Shown: positions 1 to 8,166, counted from the first letter of the stretch. The stretch: 64,000 bases of DNA from Parvibaculaceae bacterium PLY_AMNH_Bact1 (GCA_032881465.1 CP126168.1:3287501-3351500); one strand, 5' to 3'. Made by a program: numbers and translations. Notes: generated from the letters alone by a model not told the origin.

Positions 1-111
1 ACGGATCGCTGAAAACAGCTAACGTCCCAACACACACGCGCCCAGCCTAAATCTCTCCTTGTGCTTGTCGTCCACTCACCTTAAGTGACCAGACTGGGCT
101 AGGGGACACGC

Positions 112-1545
112 GTGAGCGACAAAGACAACAAAAACAAAAATCGCTTAGCGAAGGAGGAGAAGCCAGAGCTCGCCTCACCTCTCCTCGACCTGCGCGAACG
201 CAGTCCAAGCGCGCTCGCGCCGCCGCCCCAATCACTCGGCATATGGGAACTGGCCTGGCCAACCATTGTCGCATCCGCGCTCCAGACCATGGTGCGCTGG
301 GCAGACTTCATGATGGTGGGCGATCTTGGCGTCGAAGCTGTTGCGGGCGTAGGCGCCGCGGGACAGATCTATTGGATGATCCAGACGCTGGTGATGGCCT
401 TGTCCACTGGCCTTGTCGCCATTCTCGCCCGCGCGATTGGAGGGGGTAACCGCCAGGAAGCCGATCAGGCACTGCGTCAATCCATCATTATGGGCATTGT
501 CTTTGGCCTGGTCTCCTGGTTCATCGTCCTGCCAATTCTTGAACCCATGATCGGCATTATGGGGGTCACAGACGGCGTCATCGCGTATGGCAGCGACTAT
601 CTGTTCTGGCTCTTGGTTGGCAATGTCCCCTTCGTTCTGGGTTTCATGTTCGCAGCTGCTCTCCGCGCCGCAGGCGATGCGCGTATGCCGCTCTACATCG
701 GCATCCTTGCCAACCTGCTGAACCTGTTCCTGAATTGGGTACTGATCTACGGCAATCTGGGAGCACCAGCCCTGGGCGTCGCGGGGGCTGGCATGGCATC
801 CGCCATCGCCATGTTCGTACAACTCGCTGTCTATTGGGTCATGTGGGCCCGCGGTTTTCTGATCCTGAAACCGCTGCTCAAAGGCTTTCGTTTTGATTGG
901 GGCATGAGCCGCCGCATTCTGCACATCGGCTATCCGGCCTCCATCGAAGGCATGGTGTTTCAAATCGGCATCCTGGCTTTCATGGCGCTCATGAGCGTCT
1001 ACGGAACGGCCGAATTCACCGCCTATCAGATCGGCGTGCAGATCCTTTCCATCTCCTTCCTACCAGGCAATGGGTTCTCGATTGCCGCTGCCACACTTGT
1101 CGGGCAGCACCTGGGTGCAAATGACCCGGACGCCGCCATGCGCTCCGGCTGGCGGTCTCTGGGCATGTCGATGCTCTTTATGGGCGCACTGGGTGCCGCA
1201 TTGATTGCCATGGCCCCCATGTTGGCAGGCTGGTTTATTGACGACGAGGAGGTTATCGCTCTCACTGTCGACTTCATCTGGATATTGGGGATCGCCCAAC
1301 CATTGATGGCCATCGAATTCGTGATTGCAGGCGCATTGCGCGGAGCAGGCGATACACGCTTCCCACTCTTCGCCATTTTCACTGGCCTGTTCGTGTTTCG
1401 CGTATTCCCGGCAATGCTGATCGCGCTTTATTGGGAAGGCTCGATCCAACTGGTCTGGTCCGCGCTGCTGCTGGACTATCTGGTCAAAGGCATCTTGCTG
1501 GCCGAAAGGTTCCGCCGCGGCCATTGGCAAACCATCAAGGTCTAA
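112..1545 (+). CDS. MATE family multidrug/toxin efflux transporter
   Basis: A 477-residue inner-membrane protein with about twelve hydrophobic helices in two homologous halves (roughly residues 47-230 and 265-465), which is the MATE layout. MATE proteins export cationic drugs or metabolites using a Na+ or H+ gradient; the substrate here cannot be told. The first ~45 residues are charged and presumably cytoplasmic. Translation starts at GTG 112, preceded by an AGGGG Shine-Dalgarno at 101-105. The stop codon abuts the stop of the convergent CoA-transferase gene with no spacer. Confidence 0.9.
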   Translation: MSDKDNKNKNRLAKEEKPELASPLLDLRERSPSALAPPPQSLGIWELAWPTIVASALQTMVRWADFMMVGDLGVEAVAGVGAAGQIYWMIQTLVMALSTGLVAILARAIGGGNRQEADQALRQSIIMGIVFGLVSWFIVLPILEPMIGIMGVTDGVIAYGSDYLFWLLVGNVPFVLGFMFAAALRAAGDARMPLYIGILANLLNLFLNWVLIYGNLGAPALGVAGAGMASAIAMFVQLAVYWVMWARGFLILKPLLKGFRFDWGMSRRILHIGYPASIEGMVFQIGILAFMALMSVYGTAEFTAYQIGVQILSISFLPGNGFSIAAATLVGQHLGANDPDAAMRSGWRSLGMSMLFMGALGAALIAMAPMLAGWFIDDEEVIALTVDFIWILGIAQPLMAIEFVIAGALRGAGDTRFPLFAIFTGLFVFRVFPAMLIALYWEGSIQLVWSALLLDYLVKGILLAERFRRGHWQTIKV

Positions 1546-2748
1546 TCATCCGCCGGTGAGAATACCCGCCTCCTGCATGGCCGAGATCTCCGCCTCGTCC
1601 AATCCGGCTTCACGCGCGATAGCAGACGAATGCTGCCCATGGGCAGGGCAAGGCGTCTCGATGTGGGCCTGCACGCCTGCAAGCTGAACCGGCGGCTCCG
1701 CAACCCGAACCGGCCCCAGCAAAGGATGCTCTTCAAGACCAAGCGCGCCAACCGCTGCTACCTGCTCATTGGCAACGACATCGTCCGGAAAGAGGCAGGC
1801 AGCACACGGAACATCATGCTCCTTGAGTTGCGTCAGCGCGTCTGCCGTTGAGAGATGAGAAAACGCACCATCAAGCTCCTTCAGCAACACAGCGACATTC
1901 GCACTACGCGCAAAAATCGAATTGAAACGGTCATCTTCCATGATGTCAGGCCGATCGATAACAGACGAAACGCCCCGCCAATGATCATCCGTCGCCGCCG
2001 CAATAGAAATGTAGCCATCAGCTGTTGCAGACACACGATAGTAATCTGCCATCGGCGCGAAGTCAGTCACGTCATCCCCGAGCAAGGTCTGACGCATCAT
2101 GCCATCCGGCCACAAGAAAAAGAGGCAGGACTGAAGCATTGAGAGATCAATATGTTGCCCCTCCCCCGTCGACGCCCGCGCCAAAAGAGCTGCGGTGATC
2201 CCCTGTGCAACTGTGTAGGCTGTGATTTTGTCAGCGACCAAGGTCTTCATATATTCCGGCGCACCGCCTTCTGCCTGCACACCCGTATAACCCGTCAGGG
2301 CCTGGATCACATGGTCATAAGCCGGGTCATGCGCTTTGGGCCCCTCTTTGCCAAAGCCGGTAATCGCGGCGTAGATGAGCTTGGGATTCGCTGCGCGAAG
2401 CTTTTCACTTCCAAGATTCAAGCGCCGCATGACGCCATCCCGGTAGTTATGCACCAGCACATCAGCGTCTGCCGCAAGACGTTGAAGCAGATCCTGGCCT
2501 TTCGGATCTTTAAGATTGACCGCCAGTGCCCGCTTACCGCGATTGCAATTAGCAAAGAGTGCTGAGATACCGTTCTTCTGACTGCCGATAAACCGCATCG
2601 GGTCACCGATGCCGACAGGCTCAACCTTAATGACCTCAGCGCCCTGCGCCGCCAGCATCATCGAAGAAAGAGACGCGGTCACCATTGTCGACAATTCGAT
2701 GATGCGAACACCCGAGAGAGGCTTTTCCGCCGTTACCTGTTTCGCCAT
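1546..2748 (-). CDS. CaiB/BaiF family CoA-transferase (type III)
   Basis: A 400-residue cytosolic protein of the type III CoA-transferase family, which moves CoA between acyl-CoA and a free acid through an aspartyl-CoA intermediate. It has the usual length. The N-terminal segment ends in GAEVIKVEP (37-45). Asp173 in VADKITAY is the likely catalytic aspartate, and the family motif GEGQHIDLSML (195-205) follows. The substrate is not predictable; the same fold serves formyl-CoA, carnitine-CoA and methylacyl-CoA racemase enzymes. It is a single gene, convergent with the MATE exporter. Confidence 0.88.
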   Translation of the reverse strand: MAKQVTAEKPLSGVRIIELSTMVTASLSSMMLAAQGAEVIKVEPVGIGDPMRFIGSQKNGISALFANCNRGKRALAVNLKDPKGQDLLQRLAADADVLVHNYRDGVMRRLNLGSEKLRAANPKLIYAAITGFGKEGPKAHDPAYDHVIQALTGYTGVQAEGGAPEYMKTLVADKITAYTVAQGITAALLARASTGEGQHIDLSMLQSCLFFLWPDGMMRQTLLGDDVTDFAPMADYYRVSATADGYISIAAATDDHWRGVSSVIDRPDIMEDDRFNSIFARSANVAVLLKELDGAFSHLSTADALTQLKEHDVPCAACLFPDDVVANEQVAAVGALGLEEHPLLGPVRVAEPPVQLAGVQAHIETPCPAHGQHSSAIAREAGLDEAEISAMQEAGILTGG

Positions 2749-2853
2749 CCCGTTCCCCCATTTTTACAGATGATAGGTAGAGCTGGGCGTCTAGTGCAAG
2801 CAGTACCCCCAGAACTGACGCGTTACCACCAGCTCCGAGGGCACTGATCAAAT

Positions 2854-3531
2854 TCAGAAAGCGTATTTCAAGCCAAGGGACAAACCGAAGGACGAATATT
2901 CTGAATCAAGTTCGACATTGCGCACAGGAGCCGGGCCGCCAAACCGATTGAGCTCAGGGTCCTGCGCCAGATCGAAGTAACGCGCAGTGCCTACAATAGA
3001 AAGCTGCTCCGTAATAGGCACAGCAGCCCCAGCGAGCAACTGATAGGCAAAGACCGTATCGTCATCATTGATATTGGCGACAGGGCCATAGCGCACCGAC
3101 GCATCAATATCTGCAAAGCCAATACCCGCGCCAATAAACGGGATAACGTCATCTGAGATTTGGGTGAAGTGCCACTTCCCATTTACGAGCACGCTGAAAA
3201 CCGACTCATCACCGATAGGCGTTTGTGGGTTTCCGTTGAAGTTCAACGCATCCACATCGTTTTCGCGATAGGCGGCTTCAAGCTCAACTGATGGCTGACC
3301 ATATTCTCCTGCAGCAAACGCGTATCCAACGCTGCCCGTGTAGAAGATGTCATCATCAAATTCGATGTCGACATTCCGACTGGGGCCAGTACTGTCTTGG
3401 TCATCAGCGAAGTTGTAGCCAACATCAGCTCCCACATAGAAGCCTTCATTTGCTGCCTGTACGGACGTCGCCGCCAGGAGGCTCGCGCCAAACATGAGCG
3501 CAGCGCTTAATTTCGTAATCGGTTGGGTCAT
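2854..3531 (-). CDS. Outer membrane beta-barrel protein (OmpA-like/porin family)
   Basis: A 225-residue protein with a classical signal peptide, cleavage predicted after Ala26 (SVQA/ANEG). The mature chain starts GFYVGADVGYNF, alternates aromatic and polar residues, and ends in Phe (LGLKYAF), the terminal aromatic signature recognised by the BAM complex. The size fits an eight-stranded barrel. The function is probably structural or a small-molecule channel; no enzyme motif is visible. Start ATG 3531 has a GGGGGA Shine-Dalgarno. A perfect palindrome lies 61 bases upstream of the start. Confidence 0.85.
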   Translation of the reverse strand: MTQPITKLSAALMFGASLLAATSVQAANEGFYVGADVGYNFADDQDSTGPSRNVDIEFDDDIFYTGSVGYAFAAGEYGQPSVELEAAYRENDVDALNFNGNPQTPIGDESVFSVLVNGKWHFTQISDDVIPFIGAGIGFADIDASVRYGPVANINDDDTVFAYQLLAGAAVPITEQLSIVGTARYFDLAQDPELNRFGGPAPVRNVELDSEYSSFGLSLGLKYAF

Positions 3532-3591
3532 TTGTTCCCCCGTTTTTCGGCCAGCGGCTTACATGCCGCAACGGGGATGGTGTCGCACATA

Positions 3592-3610
3592 GATTAGAAC
3601 ACTTCTAATC
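3592..3610. promoter_or_regulatory. Palindromic operator candidate upstream of the barrel protein gene
   Basis: Perfect 8-bp inverted repeat GATTAGAA-cac-TTCTAATC between the PAS gene and the outer-membrane protein gene. The tight 3-nt spacer and lack of a T-tract argue for a dimeric regulator site rather than a terminator. The regulator is unknown. Confidence 0.5.
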
Positions 3611-3668
3611 ACGACGCCGTGCATGGGGTAACAAGTGTGTCAGATCTCGTGACCGAGTTTGCCAGTCA

Positions 3669-4421
3669 CTAGGTTGGCGACTTCTCGCGAATGTGAGCGG
3701 TGAAGATCGGCTTGCCACCGGAGGTTACTTTGGTGATGGTGGCTTCCACAGGAAACTCGGTGCCATCTTTACGAAGCCCAACCACAGCCCCACGCTCGTT
3801 CATGAAGCGCGATGCCTGTTTTGATTTGGCAAAGTCTTCAATTTCCTTGCCGTGATGTTTCCGAAACCGGTCAGGGAGCAGCATGTCGAGCGACTGGCCC
3901 ATAACTTCTTCCGCCGAGTAGCCGAACATCTTTTCAGCTGTCAGGTTAAAGAATGTGATGTGCTGACCCGCATCAACAGAAATGATGGCATCTGCCGCAA
4001 CCGCAAGAATGCGCGACATCAACAGATGTCTTTCCTTGGTGCGCACCATCTCATCCCGTCGGGCTGAATGATCACGAACGGAAATGATGAAACGTTTGTC
4101 GCCGTCAAACGATGCTTCAGAGACGCGCACATCGACAGGCATCTCAAGTCCGTCTTTTGTCCGACCAGTAAGATCAAGATAGCGCGATTGGTTTTGCAAC
4201 CCTTCGCCAGCCCAACGCGCAAGCCACTTCATTGGGTCGGCGCGCTGCCCAGGTTGGCGTGGGACCAATGTCTGAATCTCCGCCCCTTCCAACTCAGCCG
4301 CCTTGTACCCCAACAGCTCTTCAAGCGCACCGTTCACATAGACAATGCGGCCCTCAGCTGTGGAAACCACAATTGCTTCCGGAAGAGATGCAACCAAAGT
4401 CTCATAAAACGCGCCATCCAT
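3669..4421 (-). CDS. Double PAS-domain sensor protein
   Basis: About 250 residues from ATG 4421, chosen because GAGGTGG sits six bases upstream; a longer in-frame start at 4466 lacks a comparable site. Two PAS domains are visible: residues ~5-115 (LPEAIVVSTAEGRIVYVNGA) and ~135-250 (DAIISVDAGQHITFFNLTAE), each with the GYxxxE(L/V)xG and late GTEFPVE-type strands. No kinase, GGDEF or HTH output domain follows, so it is a stand-alone sensory module that probably works by protein contact. The ligand is unknown. It lies downstream of the diiron gene on the same strand, with a gap of about 90 bases. Confidence 0.82.
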   Translation of the reverse strand: MDGAFYETLVASLPEAIVVSTAEGRIVYVNGALEELLGYKAAELEGAEIQTLVPRQPGQRADPMKWLARWAGEGLQNQSRYLDLTGRTKDGLEMPVDVRVSEASFDGDKRFIISVRDHSARRDEMVRTKERHLLMSRILAVAADAIISVDAGQHITFFNLTAEKMFGYSAEEVMGQSLDMLLPDRFRKHHGKEIEDFAKSKQASRFMNERGAVVGLRKDGTEFPVEATITKVTSGGKPIFTAHIREKSPT

Positions 4422-4511
4422 CACAACCACCTCATGTTCTAAAGACCTGCACCACCTAGACATCATTTGGCAGTGAATGTGCTCGCAGGCATGAACCTGC
4501 GAGCACAGTTC

Positions 4512-5633
4512 TTATTCTGCAGCCGCCACGGTGGCGTCCGCATCAGGGTTTCCACCCTCCATCGCTTCCAAGACACTCAGGTCTTCGCTGATCGTAATAC
4601 CGGCTTCTTCGTAAAGCGGGCGCGTCCGTTCCGTCACAAGACCGACACGCGCGATGGCTGGCATCATCAGATCATCCAGTGCGTGGATCTGCCCTGGCGC
4701 CAATTCTTGCCCGAGACCTTGTTCTTCTGCTTCTTCCATACCTTTGAAGAAGTCATCCCGGTCAATGTCAGAATTGTCGAGCACCATCAAGAAGCCTGGG
4801 TCGGCACGTGAGGCGAGCGTATTCGCGTTGGACGACGACGACGCAGACGCCAGAACGTTTACCGCATCAAAGGCAAATTGCGCCATTTCTTCGCGGTCAT
4901 CTTCATGCATCTTCTTGAATACAGGCCCGAGATAGACATGACCGAAGGAAACGTGACGAGATTCGTCCCGCATCACATTAAAGGTCAGCTTCTTCAGCAG
5001 CGGACAATTGGTGGTCCGATACATGTTGTTGAAGGCACCAAGAGCCAAGCTTTCAACAATCATGTTCATACCGATCATGACTTTTTCGTGTTTATCCGAT
5101 TGCAGCGTTGCATCAATCAACGCTTTGAGCCATGGCGTCATCGGATAGGTCATCGCAATTTTTTCGCAATATTTTGCATAGACCTCAACGTGCCGTGCTT
5201 CATCCATGGTCTGCGTTGCAGCATAGAGCTTCGCACCGGAATCTGGCACAGAGTGCGTGACACAGGCTGCCGTCATTAGGGCACCTTGTTCACCATGCAG
5301 AAACTGAGACAAGAGCTGCGCTGTCGAGTGCGCCGTGAACGTTTCCTGTTGAGACTTTGAAAGCTTTGAGAAGAACGGCATCTGATGATAGGCGCTCGAG
5401 CGGTCTGCAATCAGGGGGTTGGAGGGATCAACTTCATGATCCCACGGAAGCAGTTCATCTGAGTCCCACTGGTTCTGCTTTGCGCGATTGTAAAGATCTT
5501 CAACCTTGTCTTCGCCAAATTCATAAGCGAAGTGCCAGGCGATATCCATCGGGTTCTTGTAAATGTCGTCCGGGTTCATCGTGACTTTCCAGTCACCCTT
5601 CTCGACAACCTTTGAATTGCTGGGTGCAGTCAT
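4512..5633 (-). CDS. Ferritin-like diiron oxygenase-type protein
   Basis: A 373-residue helical protein with a complete diiron ligand set on four helices: Glu115 (GEQGAL), Glu145/His148 (DEARH), Glu194 (VESLALG) and Glu224/His227 (DESRH). This is the ribonucleotide reductase R2/AurF/acyl-ACP desaturase-like superfamily, whose members activate O2 for hydroxylation, desaturation or N-oxygenation. The exact substrate is not deducible. A 2Fe-2S ferredoxin gene lies just upstream on the same strand and is a natural electron donor. Both genes carry the same two-part operator upstream, indicating co-regulation from separate promoters. The tail after residue 345 is acidic and low-complexity. Start ATG 5633 has an AGGAGG-type site. 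Confidence 0.82.
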   Translation of the reverse strand: MTAPSNSKVVEKGDWKVTMNPDDIYKNPMDIAWHFAYEFGEDKVEDLYNRAKQNQWDSDELLPWDHEVDPSNPLIADRSSAYHQMPFFSKLSKSQQETFTAHSTAQLLSQFLHGEQGALMTAACVTHSVPDSGAKLYAATQTMDEARHVEVYAKYCEKIAMTYPMTPWLKALIDATLQSDKHEKVMIGMNMIVESLALGAFNNMYRTTNCPLLKKLTFNVMRDESRHVSFGHVYLGPVFKKMHEDDREEMAQFAFDAVNVLASASSSSNANTLASRADPGFLMVLDNSDIDRDDFFKGMEEAEEQGLGQELAPGQIHALDDLMMPAIARVGLVTERTRPLYEEAGITISEDLSVLEAMEGGNPDADATVAAAE

Positions 5634-5697
5634 TCATTCCTCCTGTGCGCTCCAAGCGCCTATTGATCTCGAAACCACCCGGCCGACGCCTCAATAA

Positions 5698-5711
5698 TGA
5701 CGCCTGCGTCA
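5698..5711. promoter_or_regulatory. Palindrome TGACGC-CT-GCGTCA upstream of the diiron gene
   Basis: Perfect 6-bp inverted repeat about 65 bases upstream of the diiron protein start. The identical 14-base sequence recurs at 6161-6174 upstream of the ferredoxin gene, which supports a shared regulator binding site. Confidence 0.6.
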
Positions 5712-5720
5712 TTTTTTGTT

Positions 5721-5734
5721 TTGACGTGAATCAA
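5721..5734. promoter_or_regulatory. CRP/FNR-type box TTGAC-GTGA-ATCAA upstream of the diiron gene
   Basis: Matches the TTGAy-N4-rTCAA form bound by the FNR/FixK/NnrR branch of CRP-family regulators. It lies 9 bases beyond the TGACGC palindrome. A second box in the same relative order precedes the ferredoxin gene. Regulator identity is inference. Confidence 0.5.
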
Positions 5735-5763
5735 ATGGCCGAATTTTCTTTTGGGAAAGAAAC

Positions 5764-6084
5764 TCAATACTGCCGTTCAGGCAGAAGCACCGTCATACCT
5801 TCAAGCTCATCAGACACTTTGATCTGGCAGCTCAGACGACTTGTTTCATTCACGTCGAAGGCAAAATCGAGCATGTCTTTTTCAAGCTCGTCGACGGGCC
5901 CGACCTTTTCCGCCCATTCCTCCGGGATGTAGCAGTGACAGGTGGCGCAGGCACACGCACCGCCGCAGTCCCCATCAATTCCAGGCACTGTGTATTTAAT
6001 GGCGCCTTCCATCAGGGTCAGGCCGTTGGTGACATCCACCTCATGTTCGGTCCCACCAAACTCCACAAACTTGATTTTTGTCAT
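5764..6084 (-). CDS. 2Fe-2S ferredoxin (adrenodoxin/putidaredoxin type)
   Basis: A 106-residue ferredoxin whose cluster motif C-x5-C-x2-C lies in GDCGGACACATCHC (residues ~39-52), with the fourth cysteine near residue 86 (LSCQIKV), as in the vertebrate-type/P450-reductase class. It carries electrons to oxygenases. No P450 gene is in the window; the adjacent diiron protein (4512-5633) or the desaturase (7106-8005) are the likely acceptors. A ferredoxin reductase is not encoded nearby. It is divergent from the TetR operon across a 196-base region holding three palindromes. Confidence 0.9.
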   Translation of the reverse strand: MTKIKFVEFGGTEHEVDVTNGLTLMEGAIKYTVPGIDGDCGGACACATCHCYIPEEWAEKVGPVDELEKDMLDFAFDVNETSRLSCQIKVSDELEGMTVLLPERQY

Positions 6085-6160
6085 GCAACCACCGCTCCCA
6101 AAGATCCTGGAAAAAGCCAGTTCAGAGCCCTTTCACCTATTGACTGGCGCCACACTAACG

Positions 6161-6174
6161 TGACGCCTGCGTCA
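6161..6174. promoter_or_regulatory. Palindrome TGACGC-CT-GCGTCA upstream of the ferredoxin gene
   Basis: Exact copy of the 14-base palindrome at 5698-5711, about 77 bases upstream of the ferredoxin start. The octamer CCTATTGA also recurs on the gene-proximal side in both promoters (5659-5666 and 6137-6144). Confidence 0.6.
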
Positions 6175-6180
6175 TTTTCT

Positions 6181-6194
6181 TTGACTTGCGTCAA
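6181..6194. promoter_or_regulatory. CRP/FNR-type box TTGAC-TTGC-GTCAA upstream of the ferredoxin gene
   Basis: Perfect 5-bp inverted repeat of the FNR/FixK/NnrR form, placed 6 bases beyond the TGACGC palindrome. The same module order is seen upstream of the diiron gene. Confidence 0.5.
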
Positions 6195-6210
6195 GAGCGT
6201 CCACGATCTA

Positions 6211-6237
6211 CTCAATGTTGCTATTGACAACATTGAG
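6211..6237. promoter_or_regulatory. TetR-type operator in the TetR/desaturase promoter
   Basis: Perfect 10-bp inverted repeat CTCAATGTTG-N7-CAACATTGAG. It overlaps the -35 element (TTGACA, 6224-6229) of the promoter below and lies 43 bases upstream of the TetR start, the expected layout for autorepression. A third partial half-site (CGACAACATGG) follows at 6262. Confidence 0.7.
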
Positions 6238-6252
6238 ATTATCCACTAGAAA
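6224..6252 (+). promoter_or_regulatory. Sigma70-type promoter of the TetR/desaturase operon
   Basis: TTGACA (6224-6229), 17-base spacer, TAGAAA (6247-6252). The -35 hexamer lies inside the 10-bp operator palindrome. Confidence 0.6.
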
Positions 6253-6280
6253 TGTAGGCATCGACAACATGGAAGCATGA

Positions 6281-6898
6281 ATGACATACCACCACGGCAA
6301 TCTGAAACAGGCCCTTCTCGACAGGGCTGCGGAAGTGATCGCAGACAAGGGAATTGAAGCCCTGAGCCTGCGCGGCCTTGCCCGCGACGTTGGCGTGTCT
6401 CACGCGGCACCAGCGCGGCATTTTCGCGACAAAAAAGCCCTGCTCAGCGCACTTGCGACAGAAGGCTACCTAAGGTTCAGCGCCTATGTGACCAACGCGG
6501 CTGAACAGGCGGGGAGCGATCCCGTTACCAGATATAACGCCATGGGCAGGTCCGTCATCCGCTTCGCACTGACTTATCCAGCCTACTACGCCACCTTCAA
6601 TCATCCAGACGTGACGCAGCAGGCAGACGAAGACCTGCTAAAGAGCCATAAAGAATATATGGAGATCGTCCTGATGGCAGCGGCTGAAGCACAAGCCGCT
6701 GGCTGGCAGCCTGATATTGACCCGCTTGTACTGATGGCATTTTCATCCGCTGCAGCCGCCGGCGCTGCAAATATGGTCACCAACAGGCGCGGCAGTGACA
6801 TCTTTGAAGGCCGCGACCTCGAAGATCTCGCAGAACAAATCATCAATCTCGTCGTGCCACCAAGCGCCGACCAGTGCGCCCCAAACAGCAAAACCTGA
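6281..6898 (+). CDS. TetR/AcrR family transcriptional regulator
   Basis: A 205-residue repressor-type protein. The N-terminal HTH is typical (YHHGNLKQALLDRAAEVI, then LSLRGLARDVGVSHAAPARHF at about residues 27-48), and the ligand-binding half resembles the WHG-type C-terminal domain found with lipid and xenobiotic genes. It is first in an operon with a small membrane protein and a desaturase, and opposite the ferredoxin/diiron genes, so it probably senses an acyl or related ligand and controls one or both sides. The upstream 10-bp palindrome is its likely operator. Confidence 0.88.
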   Translation: MTYHHGNLKQALLDRAAEVIADKGIEALSLRGLARDVGVSHAAPARHFRDKKALLSALATEGYLRFSAYVTNAAEQAGSDPVTRYNAMGRSVIRFALTYPAYYATFNHPDVTQQADEDLLKSHKEYMEIVLMAAAEAQAAGWQPDIDPLVLMAFSSAAAAGAANMVTNRRGSDIFEGRDLEDLAEQIINLVVPPSADQCAPNSKT

Positions 6899-6917
6899 CC
6901 GGGCTAAGGAGAATGAC

Positions 6918-7109
6918 ATGGAAATCTTGAAGGCAATCTACCCCTGGGGACCATTCCTCTTTGGGGTTGGGTTCTTGGCACCACTCATCGCCGCGATCAT
7001 GAGCAGCATTGGCGTCACGCCGCCGCTAGGTCTAACTGAGATCCAAACCGGTCTGATCGTCGGCGGCACCTGGGGCCTGATCGCCAAGTTCGGAGGGCGC
7101 TGGATATGA
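6918..7109 (+). CDS. Small two-helix membrane protein, desaturase partner candidate
   Basis: A 63-residue protein from ATG 6918, preceded by a strong AAGGAG. A much longer in-frame start at 6795 would overlap the TetR gene and is not favoured. It has two hydrophobic segments (about 9-30 and 42-58) joined by a short polar loop (PPLGLTEIQ). Its stop overlaps the desaturase start (ATGA), so the two are translationally coupled. I do not recognise the family. The context suggests an accessory membrane subunit of the desaturase. Confidence 0.72.
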   Translation: MEILKAIYPWGPFLFGVGFLAPLIAAIMSSIGVTPPLGLTEIQTGLIVGGTWGLIAKFGGRWI

Positions 7110-8005
7110 GCACCACAGAAACACTGAGCCCTGTTGAATTGGATAAGGACGAAGAGCGTCGTCTTTACCGAGAAGAAATGGCGATTGCCAAAAAGTATAT
7201 CGGCCCCTTTCCCGTTGTGATGGCGCTTTGGTGCTTCTCCAACCTTCTATGCTGGTTCGCCCTTTGGCCGCTCGTAATTTTCGATGTCATTCCACTTTGG
7301 GTGGGCTTCATCATTGCGACAGCCAATGTTGCGCTTTGTTATCTCCCCTCACACGAAGCCCAGCATTCTAATTATGCCAATCCGGGCACACCGCTTCGGT
7401 GGCTGAACGAGCTGATCGGCTACGTATCAACAATCCCCCTGGTGCTGCCCTTCAAGATCGCCCGCTACACCCATATGCTTCATCACAAGCACACAAATGA
7501 TCCCAAGCTCGACCCCGACTATGAAGTGATCGCGCCCACATGGCAGCAAGCGGTCCTCAAAACCATTCGCCGTATGCAACCGGGATTCCCGAACTCCTAT
7601 GGCGTTGTTCTGTCAGAAAACGCTGATGATCCTGCGGCGCAGCGGGCGGGCCTTGAAGGTATGGTACAGTCTCTCGCCTATTGGGGAATTCTCTGCGCCC
7701 TTGCCTGGAGCGGTTACGCACTCGAGGCAGCGTTCCTCTGGTGGGTGCCACGAATGCTCGGCACCATCTATATCTCACTCTTTCTCAGCTGGTGGCCACA
7801 CCACCCCATGAACGAGATGGGTCGCTACCGCAACACACGGTCATTCAGTCACAAACTGGGGAACATTGTTGCCTTCGGCATGGAAGACCACATCATCCAC
7901 CATCTGCATCCGGGCATGCCGCTCAACCGCAACAAAGCAGCCTTTCGTGAACTGCGACCAATTCTGGAAGCCCGTGGGTGCCGCCTGGAGGATCAGCACG
8001 GCTAA
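7106..8005 (+). CDS. Membrane fatty acid desaturase/hydroxylase family protein
   Basis: A 299-residue integral membrane diiron protein. Histidine boxes are present: HEAQH (83-87), HMLHH (123-127), HHP in WWPHHP, and DHIIHH (261-266), with two pairs of hydrophobic helices around them. This superfamily desaturates or hydroxylates acyl chains, alkanes or carotenoids using O2 and electrons from a ferredoxin or cytochrome. The nearby 2Fe-2S ferredoxin is a possible donor. It is the third gene of the TetR operon and coupled by ATGA to the small membrane protein. Acyl versus alkane substrate is undecided. Confidence 0.86.
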   Translation: MSTTETLSPVELDKDEERRLYREEMAIAKKYIGPFPVVMALWCFSNLLCWFALWPLVIFDVIPLWVGFIIATANVALCYLPSHEAQHSNYANPGTPLRWLNELIGYVSTIPLVLPFKIARYTHMLHHKHTNDPKLDPDYEVIAPTWQQAVLKTIRRMQPGFPNSYGVVLSENADDPAAQRAGLEGMVQSLAYWGILCALAWSGYALEAAFLWWVPRMLGTIYISLFLSWWPHHPMNEMGRYRNTRSFSHKLGNIVAFGMEDHIIHHLHPGMPLNRNKAAFRELRPILEARGCRLEDQHG

Positions 8006-8166
8006 TCACCGGAATGCTAAGCCTCATATGATCTTTATCAAGGCAGACCTTCCGCTTTTCGATCACTCTCTTTGACGACGCGCATAGTGCGACCCGAAGC
8101 GGTCGCCTCCTGCCCGCAATCGGTGTAAACATCCGCTGGCGGGAATTTATCGCAAAGGTGGTCATC

